Shown piece by piece: positions 25,152 to 32,746 of a stretch of DNA of 64,000 nucleotides; the first letter of the stretch is position 1, and every line of letters begins with the position of its first letter. The position numbers and the translations under genes are program-made. Origin of the DNA: JAIBJN01 sp963830885 (GTDB lineage Bacteria; Actinomycetota; Thermoleophilia; Gaiellales; Gaiellaceae); assembly GCA_963830885.1 (NCBI GenBank), contig CAWHOA010000003.1:224118-288117 (forward strand), in the 5' to 3' direction. Under the pieces are notes generated by a model. It was not told the origin of the DNA. It was given only the letters and a program-made list of their open reading frames with translations, and ran no database searches.

Positions 25152-25841
25152 GTGAGCGGCCGCGCTTTGCGCATCGGGCCGCTGCTCGTCGTCGCCGCGG
25201 TTGCGGGCTACCTCCTCGGTGGTTGCGGAGGCGACGGCTCGGGGCTTCCGCCGCTGACCGGCGTGACCCTGCCGACAGGGTCGCTGACGCGGCCGACGCT
25301 CCCGAGCCCGACCGGAACGTCGCCCGCGACTACGTCGACGTCTCCAACGACCGTCACCGAGCCCACGACGACCACGCAACCCGCGACCACCACCGTGACC
25401 GAGAGCGTGACGACCGACACGGCACCGACCACGGAGGCCACGACCACGGAGGTCGGGACGGAGGCGACCGACACGGCCCCGACCGAGCCTGCGACGACCA
25501 CGGTCCCCACCGACACCTCCGGTGGGTCGTCGGAGGACGACACCTCCTGGCGCGGGATCGTCCTCGCGCTCGCCGTTGCGCTGGGGCTGGCGGAACCCGA
25601 GACTCCGACCACGACGAGTGAAGCCCCGGCGCCGACGACGGCGCCGACGACGCCGGAAACGAGCCCCCTGGAGACAGTGGCGCCGGAGCCGGCGTCGTCC
25701 GAGGCCGACACGCCGTGGGGCTGGATCGCGCTCACCCTCGCGCTCGTACTCGCAGCCGCGATCGCCGGCGTCCTGCTCTGGAGACGAAAGCACCGGGGCC
25801 CGCCGGGGTCGGACGCCGGGAGGAGTTCTCAGCTGGGCTGA
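25152..25841 (+). CDS. Thr/Pro-rich lipoprotein-like surface protein with C-terminal membrane anchor
   Basis: 229 residues from the GTG at 25152. It opens with a hydrophobic segment and a lipobox-like LLGGC (VVAAVAGYLLGGCGGDG). About 130 residues of Thr/Pro/Glu-rich low complexity follow, interrupted by DTSWRGIVLALAVALGLAEP. The end is a transmembrane helix (WGWIALTLALVLAAAIAGVLLW) and a basic tail. Such Thr-rich stretches are often glycosylated wall-spanning linkers. Function unknown. It is convergent with the intradiol-dioxygenase-like gene. Confidence 0.6.
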   Translation: MSGRALRIGPLLVVAAVAGYLLGGCGGDGSGLPPLTGVTLPTGSLTRPTLPSPTGTSPATTSTSPTTVTEPTTTTQPATTTVTESVTTDTAPTTEATTTEVGTEATDTAPTEPATTTVPTDTSGGSSEDDTSWRGIVLALAVALGLAEPETPTTTSEAPAPTTAPTTPETSPLETVAPEPASSEADTPWGWIALTLALVLAAAIAGVLLWRRKHRGPPGSDAGRSSQLG

Positions 25842-25887
25842 GCGCTACCGCCCGCCGCCCTCGGCGTAGGCCCCTTCGCGGAAACCT

Positions 25888-26613
25888 CTATGCGCTCTCG
25901 ATGCCGAGCGCGACGGACCCGGCCGCGGACTCGCTGTCCACTGCCACGGCGACCACGGTGACGCCGCCGCTCTCTGCGTAGATGCCGTCGCTCTCGTTCG
26001 GCTGGTCTGGCTCGCCGCGGGCCGCGTACGGCTCCGCCGCGTACACGGCGGACAGGGTCTCCTGGTCGAAGAAGAGCTGACCTGTGTGGGTCTGGTCGCC
26101 GTCGGCGCTCACCTTGATGTGGATGTGGACGGCGCGGCCCGTGTACCAGCCGGGGAAGACCGTGCGGAACTCGGCGGTGCCGTTCGCGTCGGTCATCTGC
26201 ACGCCGCGGCAGAACGTCTCGCCCTCCGCGCCCTGGACGCCGGAGTAGGCTCCCTCCGCATCGCAGTGCCAGACGTCCACGGCGGCGCCCTCGATCGGCC
26301 GGCAGGAGCCGGCGTCCACGACGGTCACGCGAAGGTCGAGGGGGAGTCCTGACTTCCCTTCGGTGATGTCGCTCCGAACGAGATCGAGGTCGAGGTAGTA
26401 GGGGCCCTCGGTCAGCTCGGGCATGAGGACGCAGTCGGGCGCCGCCGTGGCGGCCGTCTCGGTCGAGGCCTCCGCGGTGGTGGTCGCGGCGGTCGTGTCC
26501 CGGCTCGCCGAGCCGCCGTCGGATGCGCAGGCGGGGATGACGGCGGCGAGCCCGAGGCCGCCGGCCAGCTGCAGGGCGCGGCGCCTCGTCAGGGGGATCT
26601 CGAGATCGGCCAT
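25888..26613 (-). CDS. Exported intradiol ring-cleavage dioxygenase-like lipoprotein
   Basis: 241 residues from the ATG at 26613. The leader has a twin-arginine-type run (LTRRRALQLAGGLGLA) and a lipobox (IPAC). A Thr-rich linker leads to an intradiol dioxygenase fold with probable Fe(III) ligands Tyr in TEGPYYLD, Tyr in PGWYTGR and the His pair in AVHIHIKV. Cytosolic relatives open catechol rings. Secreted members of this branch are widespread in soil actinobacteria and their true substrates are mostly unknown. It is divergent from the AI-2E-type transporter at 26705. Confidence 0.85.
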   Translation of the reverse strand: MADLEIPLTRRRALQLAGGLGLAAVIPACASDGGSASRDTTAATTTAEASTETAATAAPDCVLMPELTEGPYYLDLDLVRSDITEGKSGLPLDLRVTVVDAGSCRPIEGAAVDVWHCDAEGAYSGVQGAEGETFCRGVQMTDANGTAEFRTVFPGWYTGRAVHIHIKVSADGDQTHTGQLFFDQETLSAVYAAEPYAARGEPDQPNESDGIYAESGGVTVVAVAVDSESAAGSVALGIESA

Positions 26614-26704
26614 GGCGGCAGTCTCGTGAGGCAGTGTAAGAGCCGGCTGAGCGGGGTCTAAGAATCGCCTAACTCCGTCCGGCGGGGCGGGCAGGCTTGG
26701 AGCC

Positions 26705-27811
26705 ATGGTTCCGGAGGAGCGCCGGATCGAGGAGCGCGTGGTCTATTTCCGCCCGCGAGCGATCCTCGTCGTCCTCGGGATCATCCTGGCGGCGACGGCG
26801 ATCATCGCGCTCATCTTCCTCGCGTGGCACATCATCACGTGGATCCTCGTCGCGGTGTTCCTCACGCTCGCGCTCAACCCGGCGGTCGAGTTCTTCGAGC
26901 GCCACGGCCTCGGGCGGAGCATGGCGTCGATCCTCGTCTTCCTCCTTGCTCTGGTGGCATTCGCCGGCCTCGGCGCGCTCCTGATCCCGCCGCTGGTCGA
27001 CCAGATCGACGAGTTCATCGACGCCGTGCCGAGCTTCGTCGAGGACCTGACCAGAGGGCGCGGCCCGCTCGGCTTCCTCCAGGACGACTACCAGATCGTC
27101 GACAAGGTCGAGGAGGCGATCGATAACCAGGGCGCCGGCGGCGTGCTCGGCGTGACCAACGCCGGGCTTGCGATCGCGCGGGGCGTCGTCTCCTTCGTCG
27201 TCGGTGTCATCACGATTGCCTTCCTGACGATCTTCATGCTCCTCGAGGGCCCGAAGATCGTCGAGCGGTTCGAGGGCTCGCTCCCGGAGACGATGAAGCC
27301 GCGGTGGCACCGGGTCTCGCGCGACATCTACCGCACGGTCGGCGGCTACGTCGGCGGGAACCTCCTCATCAGCCTGATCGCTGGTATCGGCGCGGCGATC
27401 GTCCTGCTGGCGGTCGGCTCGAGCTACGCGATCGCGCTGGCGGTCGTCGTCGCCATCCTCGACCTCATCCCTCTCGCCGGTGCCACCCTCGCGGCGATCA
27501 TCGTCTCCACGGTGGTCTGGATCGAGCTCGGCTGGGTGAGGGCGCTGATCGTCATCGTCTTCTTCGTCCTCTACCAGCAGCTCGAGAACCACGTCCTGCA
27601 GCCGGTCATCTACGGCCGGACGGTGCAGCTCTCGCCGCTGACGGTGCTGATAGCCATCCTCATCGGCGCCGAGCTCGTCGGCATCCTGGGCGCCCTGGCG
27701 GCGATCCCGGTGGCGGGCATCGTCCAGGCGATCTTCAGGGAGGTCGTCCGCTGGCGGCGGGAGTCGATCGTCGTGCCCGGGGCCGACGTGGCGCTTCCCG
27801 ACGAGTCCTAG
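26705..27811 (+). CDS. AI-2E-family (PerM/TqsA-like) membrane transporter
   Basis: 368 residues with seven to eight hydrophobic segments and the family features NPAVEFFERHGLGRSMASIL near the start and YQQLENHVLQPVIYGRTVQL before the last helices. The family includes AI-2 exporters and Na+/H+ antiporters, so the name does not fix the substrate. The ATG at 26705 stands alone and is divergent from the intradiol-type gene. Confidence 0.88.
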   Translation: MVPEERRIEERVVYFRPRAILVVLGIILAATAIIALIFLAWHIITWILVAVFLTLALNPAVEFFERHGLGRSMASILVFLLALVAFAGLGALLIPPLVDQIDEFIDAVPSFVEDLTRGRGPLGFLQDDYQIVDKVEEAIDNQGAGGVLGVTNAGLAIARGVVSFVVGVITIAFLTIFMLLEGPKIVERFEGSLPETMKPRWHRVSRDIYRTVGGYVGGNLLISLIAGIGAAIVLLAVGSSYAIALAVVVAILDLIPLAGATLAAIIVSTVVWIELGWVRALIVIVFFVLYQQLENHVLQPVIYGRTVQLSPLTVLIAILIGAELVGILGALAAIPVAGIVQAIFREVVRWRRESIVVPGADVALPDES

Positions 27812-27920
27812 CGGCGGCGAGCGCGACCAGGGCCGCGATCGGCAGCACGGCGGCGCCCGGCGGCGATGAGTTCCTGGGCTTGAAGCGGTCTCAACCGGGG
27901 AAAGCGACGAACGGAGACAC

Positions 27921-28301
27921 ATGCTCAGAGACAGCAGAGCCTTCAGCAGCTTCTCGGTCGACGACCTGGACAAGGCGAAGCAGTTCTACGGCGAGACGCT
28001 TGGCCTGGACGTCGCGGAGAGGCCGGAAGGGTTGGAGCTCCACCTGACCGGCGGCACGACGGTGTTCATCTATCCGTCGCCGAGCTACACGCCGCCGAAG
28101 CACACGGTGCTCAACTTCCCGGTGGACGACGTCGAGGCGGCCGTCGACGAGCTCGCCGCGAAGGGCGTCGCCATGGAGCACTACGACCTGCCCGACCTGA
28201 AGACAGACGAGCGCGGCATCTTCAGAGGCCCGACGGGCCCGCGCGCGATCGCCTGGTTCAAGGATCCGGCCGAGCACGTCTTGGCCGTCATGGAGACATA
28301 G
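27921..28301 (+). CDS. VOC-family (glyoxalase/bleomycin-resistance-like) protein
   Basis: 126 residues forming one VOC module of two beta-alpha-beta-beta-beta units (FSVDDLDKAKQFYGETLGLD ... NFPVDDVEAAVDELAAKGV ... AWFKDPAEHVLAVME). The start ATG at 27921 follows an AACGGAGACAC leader. Members bind a divalent metal and act on varied small substrates, or sequester toxins; this one cannot be assigned. It precedes nucS by 60 bases on the same strand. Confidence 0.82.
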   Translation: MLRDSRAFSSFSVDDLDKAKQFYGETLGLDVAERPEGLELHLTGGTTVFIYPSPSYTPPKHTVLNFPVDDVEAAVDELAAKGVAMEHYDLPDLKTDERGIFRGPTGPRAIAWFKDPAEHVLAVMET

Positions 28302-28361
28302 CGGGAGCGCGGCGACCACACGGAGCAGACCTGTCCGAAAGGGGCGGTACCGTGCGGAGCC

Positions 28362-29048
28362 GTGCGCCTCGTCGTCGCCCGCTGCGAAGTGCTCTACACC
28401 GGTCGGCTGACCGCGTTTCTCCCCGAGTCGACACGGCTCCTGATCCTGAAGTCGGACGGCTCCGTCCTCGTGCACGCGGACGCGGGCGGGTACAAGCCGC
28501 TGAACTGGATGACGCCGCCGACCACGGTCGAGGTGGAAGGGGAGCCACCCGAGCTGATCGTCGTCCGCAAGCGGGCCGGGAAGTCCGAGGACCGGCTGGA
28601 GATCCGCATCCACGAGCTCCTGAGCGACGTCAGCCACGAGATGGGCGAAGCTGCGGCGCTCGAGAAGGACGGGGTCGAGCGCCAGCTCCAAGCCGAGCTG
28701 GCGGCGGCGCCGGAGGCGCTCGGCGAGGGGCTCCGGCTGGTGCGGCGCGAATGGCCGACGGACATCGGGCCGGTCGACCTCATGTGCCGGGACGGCGACG
28801 ACGGGTGGGTAGCCGTCGAGGTCAAGCGAGTCGCCACCATCGAGGCCGTGGAGCAGCTCTGCCGCTACCTCGAGCGGATCCGCCTCGACCCGGCGATGTC
28901 GGCCTGCGCCGGCGTCCTCGCCGCCCAGCAGTTCAAGCCGCAGGCGGTCACGCTCGCCGAGGCGCGCGGGATCCGCTGCGTCGAGGCCGACCTGGACGAG
29001 CTACGAGGCGAGCGCGAGCCCGAGCTGACGCTGTTCGCGCAGCTCTGA
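28362..29048 (+). CDS. nucS: Mismatch-specific endonuclease NucS (EndoMS)
   Basis: 228 residues from GTG 28362. It begins with the NucS signature MRLVVARCEVLYTGRLTAFL and has the C-terminal RecB-like nuclease core IGPVDLMCRDGDDGWVAVEVKR (Asp and Glu-x-Lys catalytic residues) followed by QLCRYLERI. The tail ELTLFAQL resembles the clamp-binding peptide that tethers NucS to the DNA polymerase sliding clamp. In actinobacteria and some archaea NucS makes double-strand cuts at mismatches and replaces MutS/MutL. Its presence supports the actinobacterial assignment. Confidence 0.93.
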   Translation: MRLVVARCEVLYTGRLTAFLPESTRLLILKSDGSVLVHADAGGYKPLNWMTPPTTVEVEGEPPELIVVRKRAGKSEDRLEIRIHELLSDVSHEMGEAAALEKDGVERQLQAELAAAPEALGEGLRLVRREWPTDIGPVDLMCRDGDDGWVAVEVKRVATIEAVEQLCRYLERIRLDPAMSACAGVLAAQQFKPQAVTLAEARGIRCVEADLDELRGEREPELTLFAQL

Positions 29049-29072
29049 CCCGCGGGCTCGACGACTATTCGG

Positions 29073-29429
29073 CTAGCCCGCGGGAAGCAGCGGGCTCGGA
29101 TGAGTCGGCTGGTAGAGGCCTAGCTCCGATCCTCCGGGGAGGGCGATCGCCGTTACCAGCCCGAAGCTCTCCTTGCTGATCGGACGAGTGAGCTCGACGC
29201 CCTTGGCCTCGAGTCTCCGGGCCTCCTCCTCGACGTCGTCGCACATGAGGTAGAGCTCGAAGTGGGGCGCCTCGTCCGCCGGGTGGGCGGCGATCTCGGC
29301 GGGAGGGAGCGCGAAGATCAGCCAACCGCCTCCGGCGTCGACGTAGGTGAGGCCGAGCGCGTCTCGCAAGAACGCGCGCGTCGCCTCGGCGTCGCTGTTG
29401 AACACGATTGCGTGGACTCCGGTGATCAT
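29073..29429 (-). CDS. VOC-family protein
   Basis: 118 residues with a single VOC fold (MITGVHAIVFNSDAEATRAF ... FELYLMCDDVEEEARRLEAKGVE ... LPGGSELGLYQP). The ATG at 29429 is divergent from an Lrp/AsnC regulator with 75 bases between starts and an inverted repeat in the gap, so it may be a target of that regulator. Substrate unknown. Confidence 0.82.
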   Translation of the reverse strand: MITGVHAIVFNSDAEATRAFLRDALGLTYVDAGGGWLIFALPPAEIAAHPADEAPHFELYLMCDDVEEEARRLEAKGVELTRPISKESFGLVTAIALPGGSELGLYQPTHPSPLLPAG

Positions 29430-29471
29430 GGCCGCAACGCTAGCCGGGCTCTGGGTGGAGCCGATTGAAAA

Positions 29472-29492
29472 TCTTGCCGCTCAGGCGCAAGA
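29472..29492 (+). promoter_or_regulatory. Inverted repeat between VOC and Lrp/AsnC genes, candidate operator
   Basis: TCTTGC (29472-29477) and GCAAGA (29487-29492) form a perfect 6-bp repeat with a 9-base spacer, embedded in the only AT-rich stretch of the gap (GAAAA ... ATATT). Lrp-type proteins bind such imperfect AT-flanked palindromes and usually regulate themselves and the divergent gene. Confidence 0.45.
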
Positions 29493-29503
29493 ATATTGCG
29501 AGC

Positions 29504-29986
29504 ATGGCCCGCCCGCCTCTCGATGAGATCGACCACGAGCTGCTCGCGCTCCTCCAGGAGGACGCATCCCGCACCCTGCTCGACCTCGGCCGGGCCGTGC
29601 GGCTCTCGCCCAGCGCAGTCCAGCGACGCATCCGCCGCTATCTCTCGAGCGGGCTGATCGCCCGCCGGGCGGCGGTACTCGATCCGCGCGCTCTCGACGA
29701 GGTTCTCCTCGCGCTCGTGCTGGTTGAGCTCAAGTCCGGAGCGGCCGAGGTCCAGGCAGCTCTTCGCCGACGCCTGCTGGACGCCGCGGAGGTGCAGCAG
29801 TGCTACGACGTGGCCGGCCGCTGGGACTACGTCGTCGTCCTGACCGCTCGCGACATGCCGCACTGCCGTGAGCTCGTTGCCCACCTTTTCGACGACGACC
29901 CCGACATCGAGCGCTGCGAGACGCTGCCTGTCTTCGACGCGGTGAAGCTCGGGCTCGCCGTCCCGACCCGTCCGTCGGGTCGGTAA
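29504..29986 (+). CDS. Lrp/AsnC-family transcriptional regulator
   Basis: 160 residues from the ATG at 29504, preferred because MARPPLDEIDHELLALLQED is the normal family start; an in-frame TTG at 29465 would place the operator inside the gene. HTH at residues about 5-55 (SPSAVQRRIRRYLSSGLIA) and RAM/ligand domain at about 65-150 (VVLTARDMPHCRELVAHLF). It likely senses an amino acid or related acid and controls itself and the divergent VOC gene. Confidence 0.9.
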   Translation: MARPPLDEIDHELLALLQEDASRTLLDLGRAVRLSPSAVQRRIRRYLSSGLIARRAAVLDPRALDEVLLALVLVELKSGAAEVQAALRRRLLDAAEVQQCYDVAGRWDYVVVLTARDMPHCRELVAHLFDDDPDIERCETLPVFDAVKLGLAVPTRPSGR

Positions 29987-30127
29987 GGACCGCGGCGGGG
30001 CGCCAATGTCAGGCGTGAGATGTCCTCCCCTCGAACGCCACGATCGTTCGCGTCAATCGCGGGTCTGAGTCTCGGGATGGGTTTAGAGCGGAGGGCTTCC
30101 GGCAAAGGACTCGTGTAGCTGGGGATC

Positions 30128-30149
30128 CCAGGAACGCCTGGAGAAAGGG
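30128..30149 (+). promoter_or_regulatory. Hairpin beside the ribosome site of the ABC operon
   Basis: CCAGG (30128-30132) pairs with CCTGG (30137-30141) around AACG, ending in the ribosome-binding run GGAGAAAGGG (30140-30149). This is the ribosome site that points to the unusual CTG start at 30158. The hairpin covers only its first bases. Confidence 0.4.
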
Positions 30150-30157
30150 CTTTCCCA

Positions 30158-31378
30158 CTGGCCACAGTCAGCTTCGACCGCGTCAGCAAGGTCTTCCCGG
30201 AGGGAACGAGGGCGGTCTCCGACCTAGACATCGAGATCGGGGACGGAGAGTTCATGGTTCTCGTGGGGCCGTCGGGTTGCGGCAAGACGACCGCTTTGCA
30301 GATGGTCGCCGGCCTCGAGGACATCTCCGAGGGCGTCGTCCGGATAGGCGAGCGCGTTGTGAACAACGTCCCCCCGCGGGATCGCGACATCGCGATGGTC
30401 TTCCAGAGCTACGCGCTCTATCCGCACCTCAGCGTCTACGACAACATCGCCTTCAGCCTTCGGCTCAAGCGCAAGAAGAAGGACGAGATCGACCGGCGCG
30501 TCAAGGAGGCGGCCCACATCCTTGGGCTCGAGCCCTTCCTGAAGCGCAAGCCGCGCGCGCTTTCCGGTGGCCAGCGCCAGCGGGTCGCAATGGGCCGCGC
30601 GATCGTTCGTGAGCCGCTCGCCTTCCTCATGGACGAGCCGCTCTCGAACCTGGACGCAAAGCTTCGGGTTCAGATGCGCGCCGAGATCAGCCGTCTCCAG
30701 GACGATCTGGGGACCACGACGATCTATGTCACCCACGACCAGGTCGAGGCGATGACGATGGGCGATCGGATCGCCGTCATGCGAAAGGGTGAGCTCCAGC
30801 AGGTCGGACGGCCGCAGGATCTGTACGACCGGCCCGTCAACCTCTTCGTCGGCGGGTTCATCGGCAGTCCGGCAATGAACATGCTCGAGGCTCGGCTGGC
30901 GGCCGACGGGAGCCTGGCGGTCGAGCTCGGCGACCAGCGGCTCGCGCTCGACGCCGGGACCTTCGAGGCGCACCCCGCCCTGCGGGCGTACGAAGGCAAG
31001 GATCTGATCCTCGGGCTTCGGCCCGAGCACCTCGAGGACGCTGCGCTCGTCAGCGACGCGCCCGCCGATCGGCGGCTGCGCGGAACCGTCGAGCTCACAG
31101 AGGCGCTTGGCTCGGAGATCGTCGCCCACATCTCGATCGACGCGAAGCAGGCGCTGACCGAGGACGTCCGCGAGCTCGCCGAGGACATCGGCGAGGAGAT
31201 CGAGATCGAGGCCGCAGCCGAGGGCAAGGTCACGCTCGTCGGCCGCATCGGCGCCCGGTCGAACCTGCGTCCTGGCGAGACCACCGAGCTCGCCGTCGAC
31301 ACGGGCGCGCTCCACTTCTTCGATCCCGCGACGGGAGCCGGGATCTACGACGACGAAAGGACGAAAGGAGCCAGCTGA
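30158..31378 (+). CDS. ugpC: Carbohydrate ABC importer ATPase, MsmK/UgpC type (apparent CTG start)
   Basis: 406 residues if begun at CTG 30158. The family N-terminus (ATVSFDRVSKVFPEGTRAV then DLDIEIGDGEF) is present only if translation starts there; the first ATG, 30254, falls just before Walker A and would remove the first two strands. A good GGAGAAAGGG site lies eight bases upstream. Walker A GPSGCGKTT, signature LSGGQRQRVAMGRAI, Walker B FLMDEPLSNLD and switch His (VTHDQVEAMT) are intact, followed by the C-terminal TOBE/regulatory domain. Such ATPases can serve several sugar importers. The stop overlaps the next gene (TGATG). Confidence 0.9.
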   Translation: MATVSFDRVSKVFPEGTRAVSDLDIEIGDGEFMVLVGPSGCGKTTALQMVAGLEDISEGVVRIGERVVNNVPPRDRDIAMVFQSYALYPHLSVYDNIAFSLRLKRKKKDEIDRRVKEAAHILGLEPFLKRKPRALSGGQRQRVAMGRAIVREPLAFLMDEPLSNLDAKLRVQMRAEISRLQDDLGTTTIYVTHDQVEAMTMGDRIAVMRKGELQQVGRPQDLYDRPVNLFVGGFIGSPAMNMLEARLAADGSLAVELGDQRLALDAGTFEAHPALRAYEGKDLILGLRPEHLEDAALVSDAPADRRLRGTVELTEALGSEIVAHISIDAKQALTEDVRELAEDIGEEIEIEAAAEGKVTLVGRIGARSNLRPGETTELAVDTGALHFFDPATGAGIYDDERTKGAS

Positions 31379-32724
31379 TGAGGAAGCATCGCCTTCATCT
31401 CCTTGCGCTTGCGCTCATGGTCGCCTTCTCCGTTCTGGCCGCCGGGTGCGGCGGCGACGATGACGACGAGGGCGCAGCCACCGGCGGCGCAACCACGGGC
31501 GGCGCCGATACCGGAGCCGCACAAGAGGACGTTTCCGGCGAGGTCTCGGTCATGAGCACGTGGTCCGGGCCGGAGCAGGAGTCCTTCCAGGCCGTCATCG
31601 ACGGTTTCACAGAGCAGTATCCGAACGTCGAGGTCTCGTACGAGTCGGCGGGTGACGCGCTCCCGACCGTGCTCTCGACCGCGGTCGAGGGTGGAAACCC
31701 GCCCGACGTTGCGGTTGTGCCACAGCCCGGGCTCGTCCAGCAATACGTGGATCGAGGTGCGCTGCAGCCACTCGACTTCGCGCAAGACACCGTCGCCGAG
31801 AACTTCGCCGAGTCGGTCGTCCAAGTGGGGACGTTCGAAGACCAGCTCTACGCGGTGCTCTTCAAGGCTTCCAACAAGTCGACCTACTGGTACAACGTCC
31901 AGGCCTTCGAGGACGCCGGGGTCGAGCCGTCTGACAACTGGGACGACTTCCTCGCCAACTCGGAGACCATCAAGGCCTCGGGCCTGCCCGCCTACTCGAT
32001 CGGCGGAGCCGAAGGCTGGACGCTCACGGACCTGTTCGAGAACATCTATCTGCGGACGGCCGGTGCTGACATGTACGACCAGCTCTCGCGGCACGAGATC
32101 CCGTGGACCGATCAGTCCGTCAAGGACGCGCTGACCGAGATGGCCAAGGTCGTCGGCGACGTCGACAACATCGTCGGCGGGACCGAGGGCGCCCTCCAGT
32201 CCGACTTCACCACATCGGTGAGCAACGTGTTCACCGAAAACCCGAAAGGGGCCATGGTGATCGAGGGCGACTTTGTCCCGGGCGTCGTCGAGTCGCCGCT
32301 CGAGCCGGAGACCGGCTACAACGTCTCCGTCTTCCCGTCCATCAACGACTCGGCGCCGTCGGTCGTCGCTTCCGGTGACCTCGCCGTCATGTTCGAGGAC
32401 TCGCCCGCGGCGGAAGCGTTCGTCGAATACCTCGCTTCACCGGAAGCGGCGGCCATCTGGGCAGGCCGCGGCGGGTTCTCGTCGGCGAACCAGAATCTCG
32501 ACCCGAGCGTCTACCCCGACGCGATCACGGCGACGACCGCGGGCGCGGTCGCCGAGGCCGAGCAGTTCCGCTTCGACCTCTCCGACCTGCAGCCCTCGGA
32601 GTTCGGTGCGACGGAGGGTCAGGGCCTGTGGAAGCTCTTCCAGGACTTCGTCGCGAACCCGGACGACGTCGACGGGATCGCGCAGCAGATGGAGGAGGCG
32701 GCCGCCGCGGCGTACGGCAACTAG
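31378..32724 (+). CDS. Extracellular solute-binding lipoprotein of the ABC importer
   Basis: 448 residues. Lipoprotein signal with lipobox LAAGC (Cys 24) and an acidic/Gly-rich tether, then a family-1 carbohydrate-type binding fold (VMSTWSGPEQESFQAVIDGF ... PPDVAVVPQPGLVQQYVDRG ... YAVLFKASNKSTYWYN). It captures the substrate outside the membrane, most likely a sugar, glycoside or polyol by family. Coupled to the ATPase gene (one-base overlap); the permease start follows 14-23 bases after its stop. Confidence 0.92.
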   Translation: MRKHRLHLLALALMVAFSVLAAGCGGDDDDEGAATGGATTGGADTGAAQEDVSGEVSVMSTWSGPEQESFQAVIDGFTEQYPNVEVSYESAGDALPTVLSTAVEGGNPPDVAVVPQPGLVQQYVDRGALQPLDFAQDTVAENFAESVVQVGTFEDQLYAVLFKASNKSTYWYNVQAFEDAGVEPSDNWDDFLANSETIKASGLPAYSIGGAEGWTLTDLFENIYLRTAGADMYDQLSRHEIPWTDQSVKDALTEMAKVVGDVDNIVGGTEGALQSDFTTSVSNVFTENPKGAMVIEGDFVPGVVESPLEPETGYNVSVFPSINDSAPSVVASGDLAVMFEDSPAAEAFVEYLASPEAAAIWAGRGGFSSANQNLDPSVYPDAITATTAGAVAEAEQFRFDLSDLQPSEFGATEGQGLWKLFQDFVANPDDVDGIAQQMEEAAAAAYGN

Positions 32725-32746
32725 GAAGTCAAGGAAGGTGACCGCT

